Positions 30,211-41,258 of a DNA stretch of 64,000 bases are shown here, in pieces. Source of the DNA: Symsagittifera roscoffensis (Eukaryota; Xenacoelomorpha; Acoela; Convolutidae); contig NC_087066.1 in NCBI RefSeq assembly GCF_963678635.1, positions 44,877,624 to 44,941,623 on the forward strand. The letters run 5' to 3'. Both the position numbers and the translations under genes were made by a program. Positions within the stretch are counted from its first letter, which is position 1. Each line of letters begins with the position of its first letter. The notes under the pieces are model-generated. The model was not told the DNA's origin. It worked only from the letters and a program-made list of their open reading frames with translations, and made no database searches.

Positions 30211-31005
30211 ATGAGAGGAAAATGTGATTTTCAAGCAGCTGCGCTTGTTGTTTTAAATGTTAGAGCAGAATTCAAAGCGAGTGGAAGTTTGTTGACAAGA
30301 GATGGCTGTGAAGAAGTCGTGGCAAGAAGAGCCGAAGGACAAAAAGGCTGGCGAGTTGATACTACGAAAACTCTCTGCTCAAGCGACAGAAGACAACAAT
30401 TAGGGACCTTCGGCATAAATAACGAACAACAAGCAAGAGAATAAGGACCAGGATTGTCCAGTGAAAAAACCGATGGACCAAAAAAAGATGACGACGACAA
30501 GCCATCAGTGGATGGCTCTTCAGGCATGGACTTAAAAATTCTTGATGAAGAGGAAATGGAGACAGCAGCGGTAACGATAGAATCAGCGGAATATGAGTCT
30601 TCTACAGTCGAACCTCTCTCACTCTTTGTCAAAGTAAATCAAAGTGTCCCGGAGAGCAGTTCTCCTGGTAAAGTCGAAAAAACAACAAAAAGACTAATAA
30701 CAAAATCATCTCGCAAGAGGAAGATAGAAAACGCAGCCCGACGTGATCATGAAAACAGAAATGGCTATGGAACGAATCGACATCTCGACGTTAGTACGGA
30801 TGCTTTCTTGGAAGACGTCTGGACGGTAGTACAGTGCTACGTGACCCAATCGATGCTGAAAGCAGGTCTCAATAGACCACTGACGGAAGAGATTCTCGAG
30901 AAATTTGACATAGGTGAAGGACGAATGAGTGAGTTTTTCATTGATTCCGCTACAGAGGAGAGTGAAACAAATTCTCTTCAAAGTGACGCGTCAAGAAAGC
31001 AATAA
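30211..31005 (+). pseudogene. module A protein 2, copy 3 (one stop in an otherwise open frame)
   Basis: ATG at 30,211. The frame is open to a TAA at 30,442-30,444 and then, in the same phase, open to 31,005. The separating TAA is TAC in copy 1, so about 265 codons were once continuous. Layout: N-terminal region (MRGKCDFQAAALVVLNVRAE), acidic Ser-rich stretch, basic patch (KRLITKSSRKRKIENAARRD), conserved helical domain (FLEDVWTVVQCYVTQSML) and acidic tail. Possible viral phosphoprotein-like or gag-like accessory protein; no family is recognised. Confidence 0.5.
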
Positions 31006-31087
31006 CAAAATATTGTATCTGATTAGTATCTTCAAATTAGATATTAAGAAAATTAGCAACAATAAATTAAAATTGAACAGCAAGGTT

Positions 31088-32245
31088 ATGGGAATAAGAT
31101 CTGAAAAAACGAATATGGATCCTGAACCTCCTGCGAAGATTATCCAATTTAGCGGGAAAGAAATGAGAACTGAAAGCTATCGTCATGGGGTATGGTGATT
31201 ACAGTTCGCAAAGCACTCCGAAAATGAGGGACATAGCAATGGTGCCACCTATTCTCATGGCCGGATTGAGACATTATTGTTACGACACTTTGAGAAAAAA
31301 AATGATAACGAACCCGAAAGTACGTGAAATAATGGCATTACCCTATATCAGGACCGATGCAATCTGACTCACCTAGTGCATGGCGGGATTGACGTTGGTG
31401 GAGTATAACTCGGAAGAAAGGAATGTTCGAAGGAGGAGAAAATGCTCTTAAAGATGCATTTAAGAGGCTTGATAATTTACGAAGGAGCGTGGCAGTGGCG
31501 TGCTCGAAACGCAGAGACGCTTTTTGTTTTGTCAGATTTTTATTGTACAAATGTCAGCACCAGCAGTGAACACCTGCGCGAGATTGTTGAAAGAGGTCTG
31601 CGACACAGAGAGAAAATTACTCTTACAGGCCCTCGTGGACATTCATCAGAGCAAGCCGTTAAAAGTGAAAATGAAGGAACTAGTGGAACTAGAACCCTTG
31701 AGGAAGATAGACAAGATCAAAAGATTTTTCAACAAAGAGCTCAGATTCACGTTAAATACTCCTGGCCGATCAGCAGAAAGTTGTACCACTATGTGTCGGG
31801 AATCGTTCAAATGGCCTATAACCCTTTCATCCCCAAAGATATACCTGATTGCTCCTTCGATTATGAACGAGCATTGTTACTCAGATACTGGAAGTCCGGA
31901 ATATCGACAATAAGAAGTAATTCCAGTCAACAGGTCAATTTGGGACCTGTAAGAGAAGAAAGAGTTACTTCACCTTTTATAGGAAAATCTGATATCAGAG
32001 TGGAGTTTGGATTGGGATTCTTAAATAAATTATTGAGAACAAGTTTGATTGGCGTTTGGGACTTAATGAAGCCATTATGGTGCCCAAGAGCTAACAACGA
32101 TGTGATATTGCGAGTGACGAATAATGTGCAAAGGGACCTATCAATGCTGATTGTAATTTGCGCGACATTACCACACAATTTTTTAACCGCAGCCTCTAGG
32201 AGCAACCGAGAAAAGACTGAAGAAAATGTAGAGTTGCCTGGCTAG
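31088..32245 (+). pseudogene. module A protein 3, copy 3 (two frameshifts)
   Basis: From the ATG at 31,088 (MGIRSEKTNMDPEPPAKIIQ) a first shift lies near 31,160, then the frame is open from 31,185 (MGYGDYSSQSTPKMRDIAMV) to 31,364. A two-base loss near 31,424 leads into the 267-codon frame 31,442-32,245, which carries the conserved YHYVSGIVQMAYNPFIP block, SDIRVEFGLGF and GVWDLMKPLWCP. Roughly 385 residues in total. It is soluble-looking with no enzyme motif seen. Family unknown. Confidence 0.5.
31500..31913 (+). other. overlapping 137-codon frame in module A, copy 3
   Basis: Open in another phase across the protein 3 frame, containing CARLLKEVCDTERKLLLQAL and VELEPLRKIDKIKRFF. In copies 1 and 2 it ends at a TAA after KIDKI, which reads CAA here (31,718). 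Its composition is as protein-like as the overlapping frame. Confidence 0.3.
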
Positions 32246-33093
32246 GAACAGAAAACTGGGGTGAAAATTTCTGGACTAGAAGTTCACATATGTGGAAGTA
32301 TTCACAGGAAGACCATCATGATAAAGCTTGATGAGTTCCCATGACATTATTTGTTACAAATAGGGTGGTACCCTGGCCGTAGTAATCTGGTGTTGATCTG
32401 GTACTCTGATAAGCTGTTATCCATGGGTTTACCAGACTCATCGCAGCCAGTAACGATAATAATAGTCGAATTAATGGTGGCGATTAGATGTCTGAAAACT
32501 CAAGTAAGAGAGATCAAACGACAGCAAGCACCGACACTTAATTGTCTATACTTAACAGTTGGAATCACTTAATTGTCGAAAAGATTTTATTTTTTTTGAG
32601 TCAATGCATAAAATCTTGAAAATTCTGATGGAAGTGAAAACAATATGGGCCACAAGGTGACTGGGACAATGGTTTAGAGCCATCATGAAAGCCTAGTTGT
32701 ATTAGTTTGCATTTGAAGAAGCTTAGTAGAGTGTTCATTTTGCATCAACTGGACGTAGGATCAGAAGCTTTCAAGCAAGCTTTCGCAACACACCGGAATG
32801 CAATGACCACAGCAGTAATGAGGAACTTGAATACAATTGATTGTGATGGAAGAGAGAGGAAAGGAATTTTAAAGGAAGATATGGAAAGAAATGTGACGTT
32901 GTGCCTCCACAACAGCTTCTGCAGAAACAGGGAGAAAACTTTGGATCTTACACATTGTTGTAAACAGATGGTAGAAGAGCAGAGGTGTTGGAGGAGTGCC
33001 TCGAAAAGCGTGAGAACGAACTTTGATATGCTGCTTGAAACCGAAACCGAGATTGCAGAGTCGATGTCGCAGGAAGAGGAGATGGAGCATTAA
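32246..33093 (+). pseudogene. module A protein 3 or 4, C-terminal region, copy 3
   Basis: Open frames at 32,351-32,572 (WYPGRSNLVLIWYSDKLLSM) and 32,707-33,093 (128 codons, ending MSQEEEMEH). The latter is the cleanest copy of the terminal segment with its conserved cysteines (CLHNSFCRN, HCCKQM, RCW). A 15-bp insertion near 32,536 is unique to this copy. Confidence 0.45.
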
Positions 33094-34110
33094 CAACACA
33101 CGAATGGCAGAAGCAAAAGGCGATAAGAAGAGTTGATAAGTTTTAGAACACTTCTAAACTACAAAAATATCAGAAAGATGTACAACAAAGAGTAAATGAA
33201 AGCTTAGAATTGTTTTGTATGTAAGAACTCAAAATGAGCAAGCAAAATAACTAAGCTTAAAATTGGAACTTGATAAATGAAAAACTTATTATTTTGAGCT
33301 TATTATATCTGCAATTACGAACTGGCATTGTGATTTTGTTAATGTTTTTACAGAAAATAACTTCTATTTCGAGAAACTTGAGAGGAGAAGATATTCAAAA
33401 CTTTTTAAAAATATTCCAGCCTGCATGATTTTTTTTTCAACTAAGAGCACTCTTCGCTTTGTGATGACATTTAGAAACTTGGGTAGTCTCTCTCGGAGAA
33501 GGAATTTTTTTTCTTAGCAACGGGTTTCCTTATTTTAGTATTCAGGACAATAGCACTTAAAATTCAGGAAGGTACGAGACATAAAGGATAACTTAACTCT
33601 GCTGCTTGGTAGGACAGTCATGCGTTCCAACACTTTTTAACCCTAAGGAAAAAAAATATTCATTTGAGACAATGACGCTAGAAGTCAGAAAAGATATTTT
33701 ATTTTAGGCCATCTCCTCAGGGAGCAGGTTAATGAAAAAACTTGGAGGCTATTTTTATGTTGTTATGATGCCATTTGTAGCACGTAGTGAGTCGATATGA
33801 TGTAGATAAATTACTTTTGTTGTAATTTTTGTAAATCAAGTTTGATTGCTCTTACCAATTCGATGAGTATATTGACCGGGCTAACTGGAGCGTTTTTTGC
33901 CAAAAAAACAGAATGCCGTCAAATTTAGTTAGAGTCTAGTTTTACTTTCCGTCGGTATGTATTACGGTGCTATTGTTACAGGTTTTCCTCAAATCTTGTG
34001 GTTTAAGGACGGACAGTTTGGCAAAGATGGATGGATTTGCAATCACAACCTTCTGTATGAATAACCATTTTTAATTTTAGATCAATGGAAATGGAGGATT
34101 TCGAAGATAG
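33094..34110 (+). repeat. module A 3' tail, copy 3, with truncated left palindrome arm
   Basis: Noncoding AT-rich tail matching 7281-8320. The left arm (aatcacaaccttctgtatga onward) is cut after gaagatagctt and joined to module R sequence equivalent to 24,955. Confidence 0.8.
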
Positions 34111-35902
34111 CTTTTGGTTCAAATTAGTTCTTACTATTGTATTATTGTTTTATATCGCCTTCCGTTAGTTTTTTTGCAGTTTTTGTAGGATCCATTAGAA
34201 TAAAAAGAGACAATTTTTGAACTGATCATTATCTATAGTTTTTCGTCATTTGAGTCAATGAAACAAGTTTCTAAAAAATTGAAAATTGTTTCACCGCCAA
34301 TTTGTTTAATGAAAGCTTTATGTTTATTTTGCTTACTATTTAAACTTTAACAGTTTAGAAGAAGGATTTTTATAATTTTCCGATAGTTTTCTAATTTGTC
34401 TGTGATGTTTTCATATTTTATCAAGGGACCAGGTTTTGGAAAAAAATCACCTGCTTCTTGTTTTTAAAATTGTTTATGCAGTCATAACGAAAATGATTTT
34501 GACAAAAACACAAAAATTTTTAAGGATAAATGAGAATATTGGTGCACTTAGCAGGCACCATTTCAATCCTGAGGTGCGCAAGAAAGGCACAGCGTTATTA
34601 TTATTTGAAAAAACTGTCAAAAGCTATATAAAAAAAAAAGATTTCCGTATCTTCGTTTTTGCAAACTACTATTCATCATTACTAACTGCAAACCGAGAGA
34701 TACAAGTTAAGCTTAAAAAAACAAAAGCATTATCTTCAAGCAAAAATTTACCGGAAATTTGGAAGAAGTTTTTCTTTACGAGTATCTATACAATTGAATG
34801 TTATGACTGAAATTTCTGCGTTTTGTCGATGTTGCTAATTATAACCCTTAAATTATCATAACAACTGTTGCTGGTGATACTGGAGCGCCTGTAGGGTTGG
34901 TTTCACAAAAGGTAATCAGTGTCAAACAAAGCAATTTTGGTGTAATCAGGGTTAAATTTAACTCTAAGTTGGTGTTTTGAGTATTCATCATTGGAATGAA
35001 TATTACCTCAGTATAAAAAGGCCAAGTCTTTGATGTCTTTCATCGTCGAGTTTTTTTCAGGACCTGCAACCTTCACACGCTCGCGTAGTTTTTAATTATA
35101 GAGCTGTTACAAGTGTCAATTGTTGAATTCGCTTCACTGTTATTCAAATTGGACTGTATTTCAAATATCACAATCATTTTGGGTTTGATTTTTTAAAAAT
35201 AATAGATCGAATAGCTCCTGTCGCATCTTTTTGAAATCATCGGTGTTCGGAAATGTTTTCTCCAGTATGGAGCTCGTTCCATCTTGTGTTTTCATATTTT
35301 TCAATTTATGCTCAGATTTGAGTTCTCATTCGAGCCGTTTCGTTTCATCTCGTATTGGGAACGGCATAAACTTTTCACGGCTTTTTTCAAACTTCTTTGA
35401 ATTGTTTTTATCTAAACTTAGTTCCTCTTTGATTGCATGAGATCCAATTTAAACACATGAACAAATTAGGATGAACTTCTTTTTAATTTTAAATTTTTTT
35501 TATAAAAAATTTTTTTAGAGTGCGTTTTCAAGTTTGTCGAACTCAGCAAAAACTGTCGAAATTAATTTTGTTTCATTTTCGAGTTTGTTGTACCCTTTTT
35601 TTAATATAAGAAACGAATGGGAGCTGGTATTGTGAAGAATCAATTTGTTGGCAACTTTTCTGATAAACATTGAGCTAGAAAAGCATTGAGTAGAGTTATA
35701 ATGTTATAAGAATATTAAAAAATTAATTCAAGTGTTTCCGCAAATATTGTGCGTCATCAGGATTAACATTTTTTAAAATAAAAATTACAGAACAGTCAAA
35801 GATCTGAAAGACGATAAAAATGTCTAAAAAGGCTCTGAAATTTTTTGACCAATCAAATTTCAACAACTGTAATTACATAATAGTTACGTAATCATTAGTA
35901 AG
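34111..35902. repeat. module R, copy 4, left-truncated
   Basis: Lacks the right palindrome arm and the first 760 bp of R copy 3. It carries the plus-strand small frame, open here as part of 34,436-34,810 (124 codons because an upstream stop is lost), and a 69-codon plus frame at 35,231-35,440 that is the antisense of the decayed minus-strand frame. Ends at 35,902, where most of the PLE 3' half is missing. Confidence 0.8.
35715..35775 (-). ncRNA. hammerhead ribozyme candidate, canonical core (PLE P4 tail)
   Basis: On the minus strand CTGATGA (complement of 35,754-35,760) is followed by a stem CGCA/TGCG closed by a CAATATT loop and then GAAAC (complement of 35,734-35,738). CUGAUGA, stem II and GAAA are the invariant catalytic core of hammerhead ribozymes, and type I hammerheads are known from PLE terminal regions. 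Stem I and III pairings and the cleavage site are not certain by eye. Confidence 0.6.
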
Positions 35903-37245
35903 CAATCATGTTTCAGCGATGTCTGCGTATTTGGATCCCGATAACTTACCACATTTTAAGTGGTACTAATTCAAAGAAGCTTCGCATTCTACCCCTTTAG
36001 TTCAATCTGTCACCTTTTTCTCACATCCAGGGCAGACTTCCTTGTTATCCTCATTTAGCACAGTCAATTTTGGTAGTCCTTTCATTAATGCATGTTCGTA
36101 TTCTTTGAGCCACAAATTGGCCAGTCTTAATGCAAGGGAGGCGCCAATTGTTAAACCATCTTTTTGTACATACCACAAACCATTGCATTTAGAGTGTACC
36201 TTACTCACTGCCAAATTTAGTAGTTTTTTCATAGCCTTGCGAGATTTTTCCGGAGGATTGATTTGATCATATAATCTCCTCAGGGTTATTTCAACAGCTT
36301 CCTTGAGCGGGACATTAGTGTATAAAGTCTCTCCATCAGGGGAGATTAAACTCTGATCAGAGTCCAACTCTAATTTCTCCAAGATCTCCGTGGCCGTTTG
36401 AGTGTTAGTTTCTATGTTTGCCCCCTCAATTTTATCAAAGTATTTGACCAATGTTTTATTTAGGGGGTCATATGAGCTACCATGAAAACAAAGGAAGATA
36501 CAAAGTGGTGTGCCTTGTTTGTGTGTTTTTGCTATCCATACAGCCTAGCCGGCTGCGCCCCCGTTGATCTTAACCTAATATACAGCGCTTCGTTAATCTC
36601 GTGCTTTTTTTCTTGGCGAATAATTCTTTGCCTATGTCTTTTTCAAATTTTTTGATCACGCTGTCTGTCTGATTCTTCTTCTCACTAAATTGTTCTGCCT
36701 GTAATGAATCTTGCAGTTTCTTCTCATATGCCTCCTATGTCATTACACAAAAACCCTCCCCCTTATCAAACGGCCTTGCCAGAAGACCGTTGTCCTTCAA
36801 GTACTTTCTAGCTTTTTCAACGCTTTGTCAGAGGTGGTCTGTTCACATTCGTAGCATATCTCTCTGAAGCTGCTTCAATTTGACAAAAATTTTCTCCGAG
36901 TATTCTATGTAAATTCAGTTCAGACAAAAAACTATCAATATCCGCAAGGAAGTGAATTTCATTGAATTTGTCTCGTACCGGATGTTTTGGTCCAAAAGTT
37001 AAAATTTCCCGCACCCACTGCGGCAAAAACACTTCATCTAAGATTCTGATTGACTTAACATCCAAGTTTTTCAATGGTCTATGCTGTCTTATCGAAAAAA
37101 TTTTCAAGGTTTTTTTTTGTGTCGAATTATCAGGTTTTTGACACTACATCATGCTTGCAGGTTCAGATAAAAAATTACCGAAGGCCACTACTTCTCATCT
37201 ATACCCCTTCTCACTACCTTCCTTGTTTTGCTAGATTACCCGATG
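35902..37245 (-). mobile_element. Penelope-like element, copy P4 (minus strand), missing its 3' half
   Basis: The PHD-like insert (about 35,910-36,025), RT palm (36,002-36,451) and N-terminal RT (36,817-37,107) are present. The FVDD box, linker and GIY-YIG nuclease are deleted, and PLE tail sequence joins directly at attagtaag/caatcatg. The 5' end joins element N2. Confidence 0.9.
36002..36451 (-). CDS. PLE P4 reverse-transcriptase palm fragment
   Basis: 149 codons from KYFDKIEGANIETNTQTA through motif A (SPDGETLYTNVPLKEAVEI) and motif B to CPGCEKKVTD and the shared TGA stop. Confidence 0.75.
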   Translation of the reverse strand: MVKYFDKIEGANIETNTQTATEILEKLELDSDQSLISPDGETLYTNVPLKEAVEITLRRLYDQINPPEKSRKAMKKLLNLAVSKVHSKCNGLWYVQKDGLTIGASLALRLANLWLKEYEHALMKGLPKLTVLNEDNKEVCPGCEKKVTD

Positions 37246-40160
37246 CCCTAACCCAATCCGTATTTGCATGGCTTATCTCAGATCTCAGGAGTCTCAATTG
37301 AAAATTGTGCACCGCTTGATCCGAAAAAACACCGTTATCAGGCACGCGAAATAAGGAATCAAGGATTCAAAGTAAGATCAGAAAAAATTTTTCTTTGTTC
37401 AGACCATTTGTAAAAAAAGTTCGGGTGTGTTTTCTTGTTTTTCTTCAGCTCGGCTGAGATTGTTCCTTGTTTTTGATTTTTGTAGTTCGATTTGAAAAAT
37501 TAAATTAATTGAATGGTCTTTTTTTTATTTGCTGATACATGAAATTCCCACTAACCGCTTATCATGGGTTAGTTCAGTCCCCTAAAGTCCATTCAAATTC
37601 CTTTTTTTAACCTTTATGCTGCGTCAAGATGAGGAAAAACAACAAAGAGTGTACAAGCAAAGATTGCTTAAAACCTTCACGGCTGACAAATTGGATGGGA
37701 TGTGATTGTTGTTCTAGTTGGTATCATATCAGTTGTGTAAATCTTTCTCTTAGCGACTCTAAGAAAACCCAATGGTTTCAATGTCCTTTATGCGTTGATG
37801 TATATTCTTTTTATAAAAACAACAATAGGTAATGATTAAGTCCTAGACAATTATGTTAATAAAGCCATCTCAAATGTCCGAGTACTCAAGAGAGTACCAA
37901 AAAAACTCGCGTGTTTCCTTGGCGGAAAGTCTATCGGACAAAATAAATGACATCTTCTACAATTCAGAAGATGTTACAAAATGACTATTTTTTTAACGTC
38001 GTTCTTGTTTTTTTTTTGAGGCAATCGAAAAGAAGTGGACGCAAACAGACCACAAGCTTGAGCTCTTTGATAATCAAAAAAATTCGAGCAAATGAAGTGT
38101 CACTTCCAGAAACCCATCCCCAAGTATCAAGCCCGCCACTGAGTGACCTCGAGCGGAGATTAAAGCTAATAAGTAGTAAGCTCGATGAAGGAAATATAAA
38201 GGGAGGGATAAGGCTTGCTGCTTCGGATGACAAAATTGCTCCTTTTTCAACTGATAACTATCGATAACTCTTGTCTAAGCACACTCAGCGAGCCAAATTT
38301 GCAGCTGAAAATCCAAAAAAAATACATAGTTTTTTTTGTAACAGAGTTCGCCCTATACAAAGCGACAATGTCCTTTCCGAACGGATCAGCAGACTTGCCT
38401 GCACACTCGTTTCGAAACCTATCTGAACGCGACGACAATACAAAAAGCACTGTTTTTTAAAACTAGATTTTAAGAATGCTTTTAATTCTCCTAATGGAGA
38501 AACAATGCTGATCCATGCTTTTTCAAATCGCCCCGAATTGTATAATTACACCCATTGCGCGCATAGTAAACCTAGTTACCTTTTTTACGGAAGCTCTGTC
38601 ATAATTTCAGAAGATGGAACTACAGCAAGGTGATACTGAAGCCCCAGCCTATTTTGCGGAAACAATTTAGACACTAGTCAAACAGTTGGAGTCGAAAATA
38701 AACATCTGGTATTTAGATGATGGAAATTTGGCCGACGACTATAAGGTAGTACTCCAGGACCCCAAAAACGTTCTGAAATTGGAACAAGTTTACGGCCTGA
38801 GCTTGAACACTGAAAAGGGCAATTTTTTTTGGGACCGACTGCGAGTACACAATATAATTCAATTTTAACACATTTTAATAGAAAACGCCCATAAATAATA
38901 ATAAAAAATAATCCTCGTTTTAGGATCTCCAATCGACTAATTTTGCCGAAAAGAATTGCTCGACGAACAAATTAAGGAGTTTGAAAAAATCTCGGATGTC
39001 ATTGACAAACTAGACGCCCATTATGGTTTTTACCTCCTGAAAAATAGCTTTAGCATGCCAAAACTCCTATATTTTTTGCGTAAGAGCCCTCGTTATTTGC
39101 AAAAAGATTTTTTGGAACGCTACGACAAATTACTAAGAAATTCGTTATGCAAGGTCACTTATGAGAAATGGATGATAACCAGTTTTTACGAGCAGTTTTC
39201 CCGGCAGCCGAAGGTAGTTTGGGGGTTTCTTTCGCACGTCTACTAGCTTAACCCGCTTTGTAAGCCTCAGCAGTAGGAGCGAAAAATGCCTTAAGCAAAA
39301 TCTTTGGTTTGGAGCATGCGGATGGAACCTATAATGATGCATTTAAACGGTGGTTTGAACTTGGAAAAATTGAAATGTCTCCGGAAAATTAAATTTAAAA
39401 ATATTGGATTGAGTCATATCTTGAGTCGAAATTGCAGACTTGATTTTACAACTCAAACCAACGGACGTAAAAAGATTCAACGCGTTCCAAGATAGATTTG
39501 GTTCCCAATGGTTGAACGTCATCCCGTGCAAAAATTTAAGGTTAAAAATGTCAAACCAACAACTCAGAATTGCAATAGGACTTCGATTAGGCTCAAAAAT
39601 ATGCGAACGGCACAAATGCGTGTGAGGTCTTTCTTGCCTCAAAAGTGCAAGGAGATTCTCTAGGCATTCAAACCTGTATGCCCTTATAAAGCAGAGTTTA
39701 TCTTCTACTCACTTTCCGTCTGTTTTAGAACCACGATACCTCTACAAGACCGATCCGAAGCGACCAGACGGTTTGACGCTCGTTCCATGGGCTGTTGCTA
39801 AGCAGCTCTTGTTGGATGTAACGGTAGTATACTTCTTAGCTCCTGGTAGGATTAGTGCCGAGTCTGTTTGTAACCCAGGTACGGCTGCCGCTGAAGCGGA
39901 AGAGCAAAAAAATGACAAGTATAAAGATCTAGTAGATCTTGAGTAATTTTTTCAACCGCTAGCTTTTGAGATTCAGGGCGCGGCCGGACCCAGCACGGAA
40001 CGGAAACTTTTTTGAGCAATTTGTAAGAACCTAAGCATATGCACTGAGGAACCCAGAGCATGCAGCTTTTTAAAACAGAGAATCTCCCTGGCAATACAGA
40101 TTGCGAACGCCGGTTGCGTACTCGGAACAAAAAATGACAAAATAATTTTCGACGAATTTT
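37245..40160 (+). mobile_element. PHD-RT-nuclease retroelement, copy N2, defective
   Basis: PHD finger at 37,629-37,832 (identical Cys/His pattern to N1). The pre-RT region is open 37,947-38,267. About 310 bp of RT fingers are deleted at 38,395 (the join reads agcag/acttgcctgc). Motif C, WYLDDG, is intact at 38,707-38,724. The connection region is open 38,956-39,246 (96 codons, KLLRNSLCKVTYEKW). The nuclease region at 39,745-39,860 has PKRPDGLTLVPW and LLDVTVVYF. Confidence 0.8.
38956..39246 (+). CDS. N2 region between RT and nuclease (96 codons)
   Basis: Contains LLDEQIKEFEKISDVIDKLD and KLLYFLRKSPRYLQKDFLER. In related retroelements this post-palm region, with a leucine- and arginine-rich helical stretch, leads into the nuclease domain. 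It is deleted in N1 and partly in N3, so only this copy shows it whole. Confidence 0.6.
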   Translation: MLDEQIKEFEKISDVIDKLDAHYGFYLLKNSFSMPKLLYFLRKSPRYLQKDFLERYDKLLRNSLCKVTYEKWMITSFYEQFSRQPKVVWGFLSHVY

Positions 40161-41258
40161 TCTATTTGTAGCAATTGTATATTATATTTTCTCGTGTCGA
40201 GTCGCGTGTCCTTATTGAAGAAACGTAACCCGTATCGATTTTAATTGTAAGGACATCAACACTTGACGTCTTATTTTATCAATATCATTTTCATATCAGA
40301 AAATGCCAAGGATTTTGACGGGAATACGTGACGAAGGGACTCCTGACTGCAACCGCGGTAACTAGGATACTTTTGACCTTCTGATTTTAAATAAATCAGG
40401 TACCAAAAACAAAAAACAATTATGTAAACAGACCAAGTGATATATCATAACACAATCTTTTCATTCGTGATTCGTTTTTTTTTTGGATGTGGTCGGAACA
40501 TTTAAGGCTACTTGCACAGTCACCGGCTATCCTTCTTGCTTCGACCATTGAAAAAGGTAGCAACTTCGTATTCTGATTTTTAGTAGCTTTTTGTCTTAAT
40601 GTTTCGCAAACAAAATTATGTACTACAAAAAATCAATCATCGCACTGGGCTGAGTGATGTATCATAATAAATAACTTTCATTCGTGATTCTAACCACATT
40701 AAAAAATTTTCAAAACTTTTAAGTTTCTAGACGAGAAAAACCGATTTGAAATTTTTGTGTTTTTTGTCCAGTTTTCGTCTCATTTTAAGCCATTTACAAT
40801 AGCTTGTTTTTAATTTTACTCAAGAATACTTGAATTTTGAAGATTTTTACTGCTTTGATTTAGAATCAAAAACCTCAAAATTCAAAAAGTGAAAAAACCT
40901 CAAAAACATCAAAATTTGGAGAAAAAAAATTGACTTTTAAAAAAATTTTTAAACATATTTTTTTTGTTTTTCTAGTCGCTTCTATCAAAAACTGTTGTCT
41001 TTCTTGCCAATTGTACTATGATTATTGAGCATGCCTAAATAAAAAGTTTACGTCAGATCATTTTATCACACCACTCATAAAAACTAAAAACTACACTAAT
41101 TTTGAAAAAAAAAACTTTTTCTTCTAATTTTTTGAAGGCTATGGTCGGAATATTCTGTGCTACTTAAAAGGTAAATGGCTCTACTTGTTTCTTTTTTTTT
41201 GTTTTCCAAGCAAATTAGATATCACCAACAATCATCGGAATGAGTCGATGATATATCA
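40160..41258. repeat. module T, copy 2, truncated
   Basis: Matches 22,200-23,255 and is cut at gatgatatatca, directly joined to module R inside the small basic-protein frame (gctttagccatagc). No gene is seen. Confidence 0.8.

Larger units (their letters stand above)
29826..34110 (+). mobile_element. module A, copy 3, best preserved
   Basis: Begins at the same PLE breakpoint as copy 2 and runs through proteins 1 (C-terminal part), 2 and 3 and the tail into the truncated left palindrome arm (34,020-34,110). The sequence then jumps to an internal part of module R at the shared bases agctt. Confidence 0.8.
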
